From Bifiguratus adelaidae (lineage: Eukaryota; Mucoromycota; Endogonomycetes; Endogonales): a DNA stretch of 26,438 bases. The notes beneath the pieces are model-generated. The model was not told the origin of the DNA. It saw only the letters and a program-made list of their open reading frames with translations, and ran no database searches. Below, piece by piece: positions 8,989 through 18,481 of this stretch. Where the stretch lies: the NCBI GenBank assembly GCA_002261195.1, contig MVBO01000177.1, forward strand, positions 1-26,438. The letters are read 5' to 3'. Each line of letters begins with the position of its first letter. The stretch's first letter is position 1. The translations under genes were made by a program, and so were the position numbers.

Positions 8989-10245
8989 ATGTCTATGGGA
9001 AGGCGGCCAGCGTATTCCCTACTGCCCTCCACGGCAGCAGAGTTCTCTCTCAAGACAGGTGGTCATCAGCTGGTAAGGAGGGCAAAGAGGATACCGCTTA
9101 GCCTTCTTGCCAAGTTGTCCGTTGCATTCGCTGCATTGTCTATCGCGACAATGTTGTTCATTCTGCAACCCAAGATTCGCGTCAAGTGGTACTTTCGACC
9201 ATGGATACGGCCGTCGCAAACGATTGTGCCTTCAAGCAAACAGACACCAGTCCTTCCCCTTCACGGCTGCTTTGCCAACCAAAATGCAGACAGCCCATAC
9301 AACCGGTCCGTGCACACCTACTATCATACCATCACATCGCCCGTTCCTCTCGAAGACGGTTTAGATTGCTACGATTTTGCGGCCATGATCAAAGCGCCAG
9401 ATTGGAATGATTCATCATATCCCTTCCGTGAAACCATTTTTCATACCTATTGGCGCGCTGATTTACTGCCATTTGGCGCAAAGCAGCTAGCGACGATACG
9501 TTCATTTTTTGCGACGCAGAATCCACAGCACACCAAAGTGTATCTTTGGTCCAATGGAGACCTTAGTGACAACGAGAACATCAAATTCATTCAGCAGCAC
9601 GTTGACCCAGATCGATTTCAGCTACGGCGTTTTGACGCCGAGACATTTTCAGTCGGTACGCCTATCGAGGGACATCCTACGCTTTTTCATACCAATGATG
9701 AGAAGGCCTACTTGGATGGCGACTTGGCACGCCTTCTACTACTATATCACTATGGAGGCTTGTGGTTCGACATGGACTCAATGTTGATCCGCGACATGAC
9801 ACCGCTCGTAGAGCGAGAATGGGTCCTCCAGTGGGACTGCTTCATGCCCTACGAGTACCCCTACAATGGAGCCTACATGCACTTTTTCAAACAATCGCCT
9901 TATTTGTGCGAAATGCTTGCGGATATTGCAGAGAATCCCATCCCACAAAAGAATACCATCTCCTGGGGTTCATATCTGTACCTCAAGACTCGGCGCAAGC
10001 TTTTGCATAACAGGATTCAACCGTTTGAAGTCTTGCCATGGTGTCTCACCGACCCGAGTGTTTGCTCGCCCGAAAACTCAATGCCAAGCATTTTCGACGT
10101 CGGTTTACCTCAAGGTGCTCATCAGGAATGGCAAGAACGACTCAAGAGTGTCTTTGCCTTCCACTGGCACAATCAATGGGACAAGACACCAGGCGACGTC
10201 TATTATTTTCTCAAAGACCAAGTGGATGCACAATTAGATTGGTAA
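8989..10245 (+). CDS. Type II membrane glycosyltransferase with DXD motif (GT32-like)
   Basis: One exon, 418 aa. A basic N-terminus followed by a hydrophobic segment (about residues 35-59) predicts a type II Golgi membrane anchor with a lumenal catalytic domain. The domain begins near IFHTYWRADL, typical for transferases of the Gly_transf_sug (GT32) type, continues with KVYLWSNGDLS, and reaches LARLLLLYHYGGLWFDMDS, where D261 and D263 form the metal- and nucleotide-sugar-binding DXD motif. The C-terminus carries FAFHWHNQWDK, a conserved-looking His/Trp motif. It probably transfers a hexose or N-acetylhexosamine onto glycoproteins or glycolipids; donor and acceptor cannot be read from sequence. 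The start at 8989 is 64 bp after the PAS gene stop, with a TTTTTATACT stretch between them. Confidence 0.83.
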   Translation: MSMGRRPAYSLLPSTAAEFSLKTGGHQLVRRAKRIPLSLLAKLSVAFAALSIATMLFILQPKIRVKWYFRPWIRPSQTIVPSSKQTPVLPLHGCFANQNADSPYNRSVHTYYHTITSPVPLEDGLDCYDFAAMIKAPDWNDSSYPFRETIFHTYWRADLLPFGAKQLATIRSFFATQNPQHTKVYLWSNGDLSDNENIKFIQQHVDPDRFQLRRFDAETFSVGTPIEGHPTLFHTNDEKAYLDGDLARLLLLYHYGGLWFDMDSMLIRDMTPLVEREWVLQWDCFMPYEYPYNGAYMHFFKQSPYLCEMLADIAENPIPQKNTISWGSYLYLKTRRKLLHNRIQPFEVLPWCLTDPSVCSPENSMPSIFDVGLPQGAHQEWQERLKSVFAFHWHNQWDKTPGDVYYFLKDQVDAQLDW

Positions 10246-10323
10246 TTAATGCCTGTACAGGTGTTCATTGTGTTTATCCTAAATGGACATCATCACCACC
10301 GCTATTACCAAGTACACTATATT

Positions 10324-11088
10324 TCAAAAGACCATCTCCTTGAATGGATCTTCGAATATATCGGGATCCAATCGTAATGTCAGATCCAGTTCTTGTCGTT
10401 CACGGTTGTCCTCCTCCTCCTTCTCCTCCTCGTCCTCCTCGTCCTCCTCGTCCCGTTCGTGCTCCATCGCCCAATCCCGTTCATAGTTTGAAAAGGCATC
10501 CAGAGGCGAATGAATGACCTGCACCGTCGACAGACTCGAGGACGAGGCCGACCACTTGGTCAAGGATTCCTTTTTGAGCAACAGACCCGACAATTTGCGT
10601 TTGAGCGTCTGGACGACCTGAGAGCTCTTGGACCGGATACTACTCGTCGATGCAATCGAGTCGGTCTCCGATTGCGAATGAGCCAAGAGACGTAGCGAAG
10701 AGAAGGAGGCATGTTTGACGAGTCGTCCAAAAGGCCTTTTGGGCTCGGGCTCCCGAATGGGTGATTGCTGTACCTTGACTTGAAGCGAGGTTGGCATCAT
10801 GTCGGGTGTCACTCGCTTGGAAAGAGAAGGATCCATCCAACTCTGTGGTAGGGAGGGTCTGGGATAGGATGGACGCGGTGGAAGGCATTTTGCACCAGCG
10901 CGAGATGGAATTGGCGGTCTTTCTGGGTATCGGAATTTGATGTGTTTGGTACTTGAGGATGAGAAGGCAGAGGATGTGATGGACGTCAAGGATGACCTGT
11001 CAGAGTCGGCGTAGGTTGATAGGAGACTGGGTGTGGCATTGAAGGAGAATGGCTTGGCTGGAGGTTTTGGAAGAGGAGGAGAATACAT
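10324..11088 (-). CDS. Unrecognised Ser-rich protein with acidic tract
   Basis: One exon, 254 aa; I do not recognise a family. The N-terminus (MYSPPLPKPPAKPF) and residues 50-90 are Pro- and Ser-rich. A segment near residues 115-165 is basic with many Ser (RPFGRLVKHASFSSLRLLAH), resembling phosphorylation sites of basophilic kinases. Residues about 212-230 form an acidic Glu/Asp run encoded by a trinucleotide repeat, followed by an ordered-looking end LDPDIFEDPFKEMVF. The even third-base pattern over a long frame and the conserved-looking tail support a real gene, probably encoding a disordered regulatory protein. It converges on the glycosyltransferase gene, with 78 bp between stops. Confidence 0.6.
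   Translation of the reverse strand: MYSPPLPKPPAKPFSFNATPSLLSTYADSDRSSLTSITSSAFSSSSTKHIKFRYPERPPIPSRAGAKCLPPRPSYPRPSLPQSWMDPSLSKRVTPDMMPTSLQVKVQQSPIREPEPKRPFGRLVKHASFSSLRLLAHSQSETDSIASTSSIRSKSSQVVQTLKRKLSGLLLKKESLTKWSASSSSLSTVQVIHSPLDAFSNYERDWAMEHERDEEDEEDEEEKEEEDNRERQELDLTLRLDPDIFEDPFKEMVF
10408..10453. repeat. CCT/CGT trinucleotide repeat coding for Glu/Asp run
   Basis: An interrupted TCC/TCG trinucleotide stretch that reads as an acidic run on the minus strand inside the Ser-rich gene. Such tracts are prone to length change in multiples of three. Confidence 0.75.
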
Positions 11089-11680
11089 GGTCTCTATGCT
11101 ATCTCCTATACCGGCACTCTCTCTTGAAAATGCGCGTATGCAAATGGTATGTTCAGATGCGCGAAAGGAACAGCGGCGTTCTTTGTTCTATCCGTATATC
11201 TCGTCTTATACCACTCGACCCATGACACGTCCAAAAAAATTCGGTCGGCGTAGAAAAAGCATGGCGTTGACGGGTTCCATCTTTGACAGGTCCACAATCA
11301 TGAACCGCCCTTGGAACATTCATCACAGGAACGGGCACCAAGTCAGGTACCGGGCCACAGCCATCAGCACACTGTCTGGGTAGGGAGGCGTCCAGGCCTG
11401 CCTTATGTCACTCATGCAGGATCGGTTACTCGTCATTGGCCCCATGCCTGAACAGGTTGGCTCCCTGGTTGCCGGTTCAACTTGACAGGGAAATTGAGGT
11501 TTGACAGACGAGTATGAAGATTTTCCATGTGCGTCATTTCGATAGGGCTGTGGAGCTGTTGCGCCCAATCTTCATGTGCGATTCGATGGATTGTGCCATT
11601 ATGTGGAGGTATCTACAATGAGAATCTAAATCTATTCTACAACTTTGCCTGTGCCTTAGGGCCTCATCCAGAGGGGCTCT
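11089..11680. other. Intergenic region
   Basis: 592 bp between two minus-strand genes: promoter of the Ser-rich gene and 3' flank of the F-box gene. Short frames are present but none has recognisable features; no repeat or RNA gene is visible. Confidence 0.45.
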
Positions 11681-12451
11681 TCACTCTTCGCCTTGCACGG
11701 ATTCTTCCTCGGTCTCCCAGCCGAGATCTTCTTCCCTGAGCTCCTTGTCAATCCCACCCAGAATGCTGAAACACGCCTCGAGATTCCATTCGCGCAAATT
11801 CTTGCAATTTTCTCGGAGCGCTTGGATACCCACTTCTGTGATCCACCGGCAGAAGCTCACGTCGAGACGTTCCAGGTGAGGACATTTTTTCGCCACAAAG
11901 ACCAATGCCTCATCCGTAATACTGCATTCGGAGACATTAAGTGATTTGAGATTGGGACAGTGTTCGGCGATGGCGAATACAGCGTAATTGTTCAAGTGGG
12001 TACAGCCGGACAGTGAGACTTCCTCCAGGGATGTGTTGAGATAGGTTGCAACGTACTCTAATGACATATGATGTCTAATAAATGCCATTTGAGCATGAGC
12101 AAGCCAACCAAAGAAAGTGACTTACACGCGTTTGCACATGTCCACGTTCAAGACGTGCAGGTTCGGACACTTGTCGACAAACATGAAGAGATGATCGTCC
12201 GTCAGTAGATCCCAGCGATAGCGTAGGACCAAAAACTCTAAAGCATGGACAAGTTCGCCATTGGCTTTTGAGACATTCTGCAGGAACGAAGAGACTTCTG
12301 ACATGCGGTTGAACGTTGGCGCATCGTAAAGAAAGGGTATAAGAAACCTGTTCCAGCTTCTGCAAACAGCCGTAGCCGACGCAAGGTCGCTCTGGTGACC
12401 TTTCAGTTGACGAAAGATATGACCGACTACCTCTCCCGGTAGCGTGTCCAT
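11681..12451 (-). CDS. F-box / leucine-rich-repeat protein
   Basis: Two exons (12451-12126, 12074-11681), intron 51 bp, 239 aa. The N-terminus MDTLPGEVVGHIFRQL followed by TAVCRSWNRFLIPFLY is an F-box (about residues 1-45), which binds Skp1 in SCF ubiquitin ligases. It is followed by at least five cysteine-containing leucine-rich repeats such as CPNLHVLNVDMCKRV, LEEVSLSGCTHLNNYAVFAI, CPNLKSLNVSECSITDEALV and CPHLERLDVSFCRWITEVGI, the FBXL type that recruits substrates. The end is acidic (residues about 220-239). The protein is short for an FBXL, so it may recognise a limited substrate set; the target is unknown. The start lies 24 bp downstream of the oxidoreductase stop on the same strand, so its promoter must lie within or very near that gene's 3' end. 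Confidence 0.88.
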
Positions 12452-12475
12452 TGGAAAAAGATTTCTACAGACCCT

Positions 12476-13689
12476 TTACAACTTGTGCTCTGATGCTCCA
12501 ATCTCGATGACAAGCTTGCCGAACTGAGAGTGATTTCTCATCTCTGTGTACGCCTCCTCCATGTTGTCGATCGTGAATCCCTTCCAGACACGACTTACGA
12601 CAGGACGGACCTGCTTTTCATTCACAAACGCCACCATTTCGTTGAATTCGCGTCGAGATCCCATGGTGGATCCACGGAGTTCAATGTTCTTGAGAACATA
12701 TCCCATTCCGAACGGCACTTGAGGCTCAGCCGTCATGCCGTAACACGCAATGATGGAGCCAACCTTCATGAGACTTTGGTATTTCAGGTAAGCGGAGCCT
12801 CCAGCACCGTCAATGACAGCATTGAGCTGCGCTCCATTCAATAGGGATTTAAGATCACTTGGCCATGATTCTATACGCGGTGTGAGTTTAACGTTGTTTG
12901 TCACTTCAGGGCAATACATACCTTTCTTGTAATTGACCCCTCCCTTGGCACCCAAACTCTTCGCCTTCTCGATTTTGCTCTCGTCTCCAGAGGTGACGTA
13001 TACATTAGCACCGGCGGCGATGGCGAAGGCCATGGCCAAAAGCGCAACACCGCCTCCAATACCAGTGATGAGGACATTGTCACCGGCGCGAACCTCAGCC
13101 TTGGTGAATGTTGCTCTGTGGATGATTAAATACCGTTGCCTTCAAGATACACCATTGTCTTACCTGTAAGCCGTAAGACCTCCCAAAGGCAGCGCAGCTG
13201 CCTCGGCCAAAGAAAGATGCTTGGGACGAAGCGCAACATCGGCACGATCCACGACGATATACTCGGCAAAGGTGCCAGACAAGGGAAACGATCCCAGAAT
13301 ACCATACATTCCTTCAGGTCCACGTGGATCAGAGTCCCAATTGGCGCCCGGTTGAATAATGACTTCCTTGCCCACGAGGCTGCTATCACTCGATGACCAA
13401 ACTTCGGTAACGATACCCACCGCATCGGAACCACATATCGAGCCCGCCTAACAGTTCATACGAGCATGAGCCGATAACCTCGTCAACCTTGTCGACTACT
13501 CACCTTAATACCCGGATATTGACCCTTACGAATCCAGTTGTCTCGGTGGTTAAATGAGAATGCCTGAATCTTCACCAGGACCTGTCCTTCCGAAGGTTTA
13601 GGCGTTGGAACCTGTTGGAGCTCCACGCCATATTTGTATCCAGTCTCCTTGTTGACTTGCTCTGCTTTTACGAGTACAATAGCTTGCAT
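12476..13689 (-). CDS. MDR-type zinc-less alcohol dehydrogenase / quinone oxidoreductase (YogA-like)
   Basis: Four exons (13689-13504, 13447-13164, 13115-12922, 12870-12476), introns 56, 48 and 51 bp, 352 aa. Medium-chain dehydrogenase/reductase: a GroES-like N-terminal domain (FSFNHRDNWIRKGQYPGIK, then GSDAVGIV) and a Rossmann domain with VLITGIGGGVALLAMAFAIAAG (NAD(P)H binding), YVTSGDESKIEKAKSLGA and a C-terminal IEIG strand. The NHRD segment replaces the catalytic zinc ligand CxxD/H pattern, which fits the zinc-independent quinone-oxidoreductase side of the superfamily. It probably reduces a quinone or enone with NADPH in the cytosol; the substrate is unknown. ATG at 13689 (MQAIV) is preferred; an in-frame ATG at 13722 would add 11 residues. 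It is divergent from the alkyltransferase gene. Confidence 0.88.
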
Positions 13690-14020
13690 GGTCAAAGAAA
13701 CACCCGTCTTTAGTAAGCGCAATTGAACGTGAATGAGGGGGCCAAAAAAACGCTGTCACATGCAAGTGGAAGACGGACCACTCACGCGTATCTTGCAGTC
13801 TCTTGAATCAATCGATGAGGATCATGAGACGCCGTCGATACACAATAATCTCATAGAATGCATAGCGGAAGGGGATCTCGTCATATTTTGCTCTTGCTCT
13901 GGAACTTGCCAATAAGAGCGTGAGTGCCATTCTTGGAGTGGGCTGCGGCACCTGTCTTATAAAAGCGCGTGTTTCCCTCCCTCCCTCGGTTACATGGGGT
14001 TGCTTTCATTTTCTTTTTGA
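13690..14020. promoter_or_regulatory. Shared promoter of oxidoreductase and alkyltransferase genes
   Basis: A 331-bp gap between divergent starts. TATAAAA at 13958-13964 lies 57 bp before the alkyltransferase ATG, followed by a pyrimidine-rich stretch (CCCTCCCTCCCTC) typical of fungal core promoters. Confidence 0.55.
13958..13964 (+). promoter_or_regulatory. TATA box of alkyltransferase gene
   Basis: TATAAAA 57 bp upstream of the ATG at 14021, a distance that allows a short 5' UTR. It is a perfect consensus in a suitable place; use is inferred. Confidence 0.5.
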
Positions 14021-14766
14021 ATGACAGCTACGATGGTCCAGACTCTGCTCAAGACGCCAACACTCAAGGTTCAGTCGCCAGTCTTGAAAAAGAAGGTCGC
14101 TTCAAAGGGGAGAAGAAAGGTCATCACTGCGGACCGTCAAGCCAAAAACAAGGCTTGTGAGCTCGATTTTGACGATGATATTGATCGTAGGTGGCCTGGA
14201 TAGATATATTCGATTGCGCTGCTCATGTCGGATCGCAGAAATCAAGCCCTATCCGAGAACCGTTTCTGAACGTGCCACGTTTGTAAACCAAAGGACAGGA
14301 AAGCGGATCACACCCTTTCAGTATCGCCTGTACGATGTATGTCAGCAGGTAAGTTATAACCATGCCGACATGCCCATCTTATGCCTTGAAACAGATCCCT
14401 AAGGGTAAAGTCACCACCTACAAGATATTGAGCACCGCCTTGAACGCGCATCCAAGAGCGGTAGGACAAGCGTTGCGCAACAATCCTTTTGCGCCTAATC
14501 CAGTGCCATGTCATCGCATTGTGGCCAGTGATGGTTTTGTCGGCGGTTTCAGTGGGTAAGGACCTGCTTGTCCACGGCATGGTGACATGCTCATGATGAA
14601 TCCTAGGCAATGGGGTGAAGGGACCAACATTGATTCCAAACGAGCCAAGTTAGCCAAGGAAGGTGTCTTGTTTGATGATAGGGGCTATCTGCTACCCGAC
14701 GCCCGAAAGACGCAAATATTTGACGGTTTTACTGTCGAAAAAGTCGACTCGATCCATTCAATGTGA
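14021..14766 (+). CDS. MGT1: O6-alkylguanine-DNA alkyltransferase (MGMT)
   Basis: Four exons (14021-14186, 14239-14348, 14395-14555, 14607-14766), introns 52, 46 and 51 bp, 198 aa. It repairs O6-methyl- and other O6-alkylguanine in DNA by moving the alkyl group to its own cysteine, a one-use reaction in the nucleus. Seen directly: TPFQYRLYDVCQQIPKGKVTTY, the DNA-binding helix with arginine finger region HPRAVGQALRNNP, the active-site PCHRIV with Cys131, and the following FVGGFSGQWGE. A basic N-terminal extension of about 60 residues (KKKVASKGRRK) may act as nuclear-localisation or DNA-contact segment. ATG at 14033 is an alternative start. The stop codon overlaps the ATG of a further frame (TGATG). 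Confidence 0.94.
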
Positions 14767-15080
14767 TGTGCAAGGTTATCGGAAGAGAGTGCAGAGGACC
14801 GAGTCCTATCCATGCTCATACCATCGCGCACGTGTGGCATGCAGCAGAGCGACACCGCGGTCGAATTCTTCAGTATCCCACCCCTCAAAATAAGACAACT
14901 TTTCATAGTCCCGACTTCATCCACCCAAAGAGTACAAAACACAGGACCGCATTGGTATTGCCGTTGATTGAAGGGACCGATCAGCTCGTTATAGAGCGTA
15001 CTCACGAGCATTTATTTTGGATTAGAAGCTACTTTGAAAGCTTGGGTTTGGCGGCTTCGGACCGGACATGCTGTGTATGA
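14766..15080 (+). CDS. Possible 104-aa frame overlapping alkyltransferase stop
   Basis: A 104-codon open frame starts at the ATG that shares one base with the alkyltransferase stop codon (TGATG at 14764-14768), in the -1 frame. I do not recognise the product; it is His/Arg-rich early and ends with a more protein-like stretch (LVLPLIEGTDQLVIERTHEH, then WIRSYFESLGLAASDRT) and CCV. An AATAAA lies 26 nt after its stop (15106-15111), which would also serve the alkyltransferase mRNA. It could be a reinitiation product, the end of an alternative splice form, or plain 3' UTR. The opposite strand is also open over much of this stretch, which weakens the case. Confidence 0.25.
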   Translation: MCKVIGRECRGPSPIHAHTIAHVWHAAERHRGRILQYPTPQNKTTFHSPDFIHPKSTKHRTALVLPLIEGTDQLVIERTHEHLFWIRSYFESLGLAASDRTCCV

Positions 15081-15105
15081 AGAGTGTGTGAGGGCGTCTG
15101 TCCGG

Positions 15106-15111
15106 AATAAA
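15106..15111 (+). terminator. Poly(A) signal AATAAA for alkyltransferase transcript
   Basis: A consensus hexamer 340 nt after the alkyltransferase stop and 26 nt after the 104-codon frame. The gap between convergent genes holds no other gene on this strand. Confidence 0.45.
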
Positions 15112-15125
15112 ATGGCGTGTAGTCT

Positions 15126-15131
15126 TTTATT
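15126..15131 (-). terminator. Poly(A) signal AATAAA for mevalonate decarboxylase transcript
   Basis: A consensus hexamer on the minus strand 101 nt after the decarboxylase stop. It lies only 15 nt from the plus-strand hexamer at 15106, so the two convergent transcripts probably overlap or abut at their ends. Confidence 0.5.
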
Positions 15132-15231
15132 ACATGCCATCCAGTTAAATAGGCAAAAATGAATGAGTCAATATTATTAGGTCGGTCAATTTCTATCAAG
15201 ACTGAACATGGTGATGAGAATGCTCTATATC

Positions 15232-16512
15232 TTATATGCTTTTCTTGGGAAGACCGTCGGCGTTCAACAAGGATTCGTCCTTGCCGACGACTCGTGGTCC
15301 ATCGGCTACTTCCGTGTGCAACAGTCGGCTCACAGCACCGACAGGAAAGACGGGAATACAAGCGGCATTGAAGCGGTCATTGGCAGGGATGGCACCAAGA
15401 GCTTCGTTCGATTGCAAAATCCTATACGGGTCTGCAAAATAGCTGCCATCCGCTGCACCGGGGAAATAATGAGCGACCAATTGGATAATCTCCTTCATGT
15501 GTTCTTTGGGAGCGTAAATAACGGCGTTTGGACCAGCGTCAAAGGTGTAGGCTGCACGAAGTTTGCCGTCGGGGGAGGCATTATTGTATTCATGAACAAG
15601 CTTGATGATTGCGCGAGATGTGTCGTTCAAGTAAAAGATGGGTGGCAGGGTATCAAGGCAGACGGCATGGAATTGGTTGGAATCCTGCATAGTGAGGTTG
15701 GCAAATGTCTCGAAATCCCGATCAAGAATAGCCTGCTTCATTTGCTTCATCCTTGCCGGAACGACTTCCTTGATTCTGTGCTGCAACAGAGGCGATGTCT
15801 TGACCGTGTTTTGCATACCTTCTGTGGACGACGTTCCCTTCTTGGCGTCAGAGACAACGCAGATCAAAGCTTGAAGATCAGGCCAATGGGACTCGGGCGC
15901 GACCTGAACAGCCAGAGAATCGGATCCATCGGCTTCGCTGCCCATTTCCCAGGCCACAAACCCTCCAAAGAGCGATCGACAGGCTGAACCGGAGCCTTGA
16001 CGGGCAATACGGGACAGATAAGACATATTGGTGGACAAGTCGAACAGCTTGGCGAGCGTGAAGACGAGAGCAGCCAAACCAGAGGCAGAAGAAGCCAATC
16101 CGGCCGCGGTAGGGAAGTTGTTCTCGGAGCATACATGTACCTTCCAGGTAGACAGGGGAGCGACCTCCCGGCCGTGACGTCTCTCTTCTTCTTCAAAGGC
16201 AGCGCGAAGAGCACGTGTCTCACGGAAGCAGTTGTGCATACGCTTGTTCTTTGTGATATCCTCCTCCTTGCCATTGAGCCATAGCCTGTCACTTGTAAAG
16301 GTCTCAGAGGCAGATATGGTGGTCTTGGAGTGAAGAATGTCTTGCGACAGTGTCACCGAGAGCGAGTCATTGGTAGGCAAGATGAGTGATGTGTCTCGCT
16401 TTCCCCAGTACTTGATGACCTATGTTTGCGCGCATATAAGTCATCGCACATCAGCATTCAATAGCTTACTCACCGCAATGTTCACCGGTGCAGTGCACGT
16501 AACTGTCTTCAT
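15232..16512 (-). CDS. MVD1: Mevalonate diphosphate decarboxylase
   Basis: Two exons (16512-16474, 16419-15232), intron 54 bp, 408 aa (yeast Erg19 is 396). It converts mevalonate-5-diphosphate to isopentenyl diphosphate with ATP, the last step of the mevalonate pathway that feeds sterols, carotenoids and prenyl groups. GHMP-kinase fold: N-terminus APVNIAVIKYWGKRD with the conserved Lys16 and Lys20; ATP-binding loop FPTAAGLASSASGLAAL; QGSGSACRSLFGGFV; and YTFDAGPNAV, which holds the catalytic Asp. The 13-codon first exon is required to complete the KYWGKRD N-terminus. The C-terminus has about 15 extra residues (VGKDESLLNADGLPKKSI). It is divergent from DSK2 with 426 bp between starts. Confidence 0.95.
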
Positions 16513-16938
16513 CACGCCCGAGATGGTCAACCAACAGACAGGGAAATTTTGATTTGTGTCCCTTTGAATGAAAACGTTCAATAGAGAGAGTGTGTGTGTG
16601 AACAATGGCACACGTTTGGCTCTTCGAATGATCTATGGCTTCCTGCTCAATACAATGCACCAGCTATGGCATGAAGAGATATTCATCTCGTGTTTGTGTT
16701 CATCCACAACATCCTTGCCTATAGAGCCAATTGAAGTGATCATGGCCCCATCGTTAGCCATCGTATTCACCACTTGTTTATGTACCTCATCCACACCTTC
16801 CATTCAACACTGCGCGCCCATGAATAGGCGAGAGTAAGAACGCGCGGCATCAAATGGGGCCACGTCATTCCCCAATCGCTTAATTTGCGTCACATTCTGG
16901 ACAATTCCGCACACACGCTTTTTCTCTTATTGCACTCC
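16513..16938. promoter_or_regulatory. Shared promoter region MVD1 / DSK2
   Basis: A 426-bp gap between divergent starts. It holds no supportable gene. TGACGTGG (minus strand, 16860-16867) is a CRE-half/E-box-like site about 70 bp before the DSK2 ATG, and a short GTGTGTGTGT run lies near 16590-16600. Confidence 0.4.
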
Positions 16939-18078
16939 ATGGCGATCAACATCAACGTCAAATGCTCGAATGACACGAAGTATGTCATTGCGATAGAGCC
17001 TTCCAAGACAGTGCTAGAGTTCAAGCAAGCTATCGCTGAGCAATCAGATACTCCGGCCGAGAGACAACGGCTCATTTATTCCGGCCGGGTGTTGAAGGAT
17101 GCCGACACGCTAGAGAGTTACAAGGTACAGGATGGGCATACTGTACACATGGTGAGAGGCGCTGGAGCAAGCTCGAATGGTGAGTAGGCATAGGACGCAA
17201 GTCTTGCTGTCGTGCTGAGGTTATCTGTTTTAGCTTCCGCCACATCAAACACGAGCTCGGCGATACCGGGGCCACAAACCAATACATCTACCGCTACAAC
17301 AACAGCTGCCAACACCGCACCTGCGTCTAATGCAAGCCAGAATCCTTATGCGGCTCTCGGAGGCAATATGATCAACCCTTGGGGAATGGGCAGTCCGAAC
17401 GCAGCCAACAGCAACCCTTTCGGAGCTATGGGTGACATGGGCGGTATGGGTATGGATCCCGCTTTGATGTCTCAAATGCTGCAAAATCCCGCATTCGCGC
17501 AATACATGTCAAGTATGTTGCAGAACCCCGATGTGATCGAATCTGTGATTGCACAAAACCCGCAACTTGCGGCAATGGCACCTGGACTGCGTGAGACGAT
17601 GCAATCGCCACAATTTAGACAAATGATATCCAATCCTCAATACCTGCAACAGATGGCGCAGTTTTCGGCGGCTATGCAATCCATGGGTATGGCTCCGAAT
17701 ATGGGCGGATTTGGTACTCCCACGACAACACCAAACACCGCGACCAATCAGCCAGGTACTCCAAGCACACCTGCACCTCAAAATCCCTTTGCTGCACTTG
17801 CACCTCCCACCGGCACGCAAGGATCGCAGCCCGGAAATACCACTAATCCATTCGCCTTTGATCCCAACATGATGCAACAAATGATGGCCGCTTTTGGAGC
17901 GGGTAATCCGACTTCCGCTCCCGCCGATACACGCCCTCCAGAAGAGCGGTTCCAAGTTCAACTGCAACAACTCAATGAAATGGGATTCTGGGATGCGGCA
18001 CGCAATATTCAGGCTTTGCAAAGGTGTGGCGGCAATGTCAATGCCGCCATCGAGATGCTTCTGAACGGTACGATATAG
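16939..18078 (+). CDS. DSK2: Ubiquilin (ubiquitin-receptor, UBL-UBA shuttle)
   Basis: Two exons (16939-17179, 17234-18078), intron 54 bp, 361 aa. It carries ubiquitylated proteins to the proteasome. Domains in order: an N-terminal ubiquitin-like domain (residues 1-75) with RLIYSGRVLKD and the HMVRG end; an Ala/Ser/Thr/Asn-rich linker; an Asn/Met/Gly-rich region with STI1-like repeats (MLQNPAFAQYMSSMLQNPDV, then ISNPQYLQQM); a second Pro/Thr-rich linker; and a C-terminal UBA domain (about 318-361) with LNEMGFWDAARNIQAL and GGNVNAAIEMLL. The intron falls just after the UBL domain. Yeast Dsk2 is 373 aa, so the size fits. AATAAA follows 71 nt after the stop. Confidence 0.95.
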
Positions 18079-18148
18079 CTGACATCTTTTGAACCTGTGT
18101 ATCATACATTATGTGTCTTCGGCCATCGCCATTTGACTGTTACAATAT

Positions 18149-18154
18149 AATAAA
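18149..18154 (+). terminator. Poly(A) signal AATAAA of DSK2
   Basis: A consensus hexamer 71 nt after the DSK2 stop, in an A/T-rich setting (ATATAATAAAC). Confidence 0.6.
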
Positions 18155-18294
18155 CGGTTTTCCGAATGAAGATCGGTAATTTGTATATTGGCTTGCGGTA
18201 TAGCTATAGACATGGCCTTGAAAAAGATATAGTACACCAAAACTATGTACAACATGTAGCACATCAGTCACTCGTCACCTGCTCGAAGCACACG

Positions 18295-18318
18295 ACACAC
18301 ACACACACACACACACAC
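18295..18318. repeat. (AC)12 microsatellite
   Basis: Twelve uninterrupted AC units, flanked by imperfect CACG units on both sides, in the non-coding gap between DSK2 and the WWE gene. It is likely to vary in length between strains. Confidence 0.9.
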
Positions 18319-18481
18319 GCACGAAAACAAGGGGCGCCAGATACGGAAGTGGGAAACGGGATGAGAACAGGATTGCACTGACCATGCGTGCACGGGCCGA
18401 CCAACCTGTACCGGTGGAATATGGATGGATGGTTGGATGTCACGGTTGGGTTTGACAAAGTATAGACAAGGCGCGAGGACC

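Larger units (their letters stand above)
18079..18481. other. Convergent 3' flanks of DSK2 and WWE gene
   Basis: 403 bp holding the DSK2 poly(A) signal and an (AC)n microsatellite. Frames here are shaped by the repeat and show no protein features. Confidence 0.5.

Noticed and set aside
10252-10261. 10-bp palindrome CCTGTACAGG after the glycosyltransferase stop
   Set aside because: Palindromes of this length are expected about 25 times by chance in the window.
10283-10486. Ser-rich plus-strand frame
   Set aside because: Its Ser run is the antisense reading of the TCC/TCG repeat that encodes the acidic tract of the minus-strand gene.
15208-15987. 259-codon plus-strand open frame
   Set aside because: It is exactly antisense to the mevalonate decarboxylase gene, whose motifs are unmistakable; the plus-strand translation shows no family features.
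17509-18105. 198-codon minus-strand open frame opposite DSK2
   Set aside because: Composition (many Arg, His, Cys, Ser) is that of an antisense shadow of the Asn/Gln/Met-rich DSK2 coding sequence.
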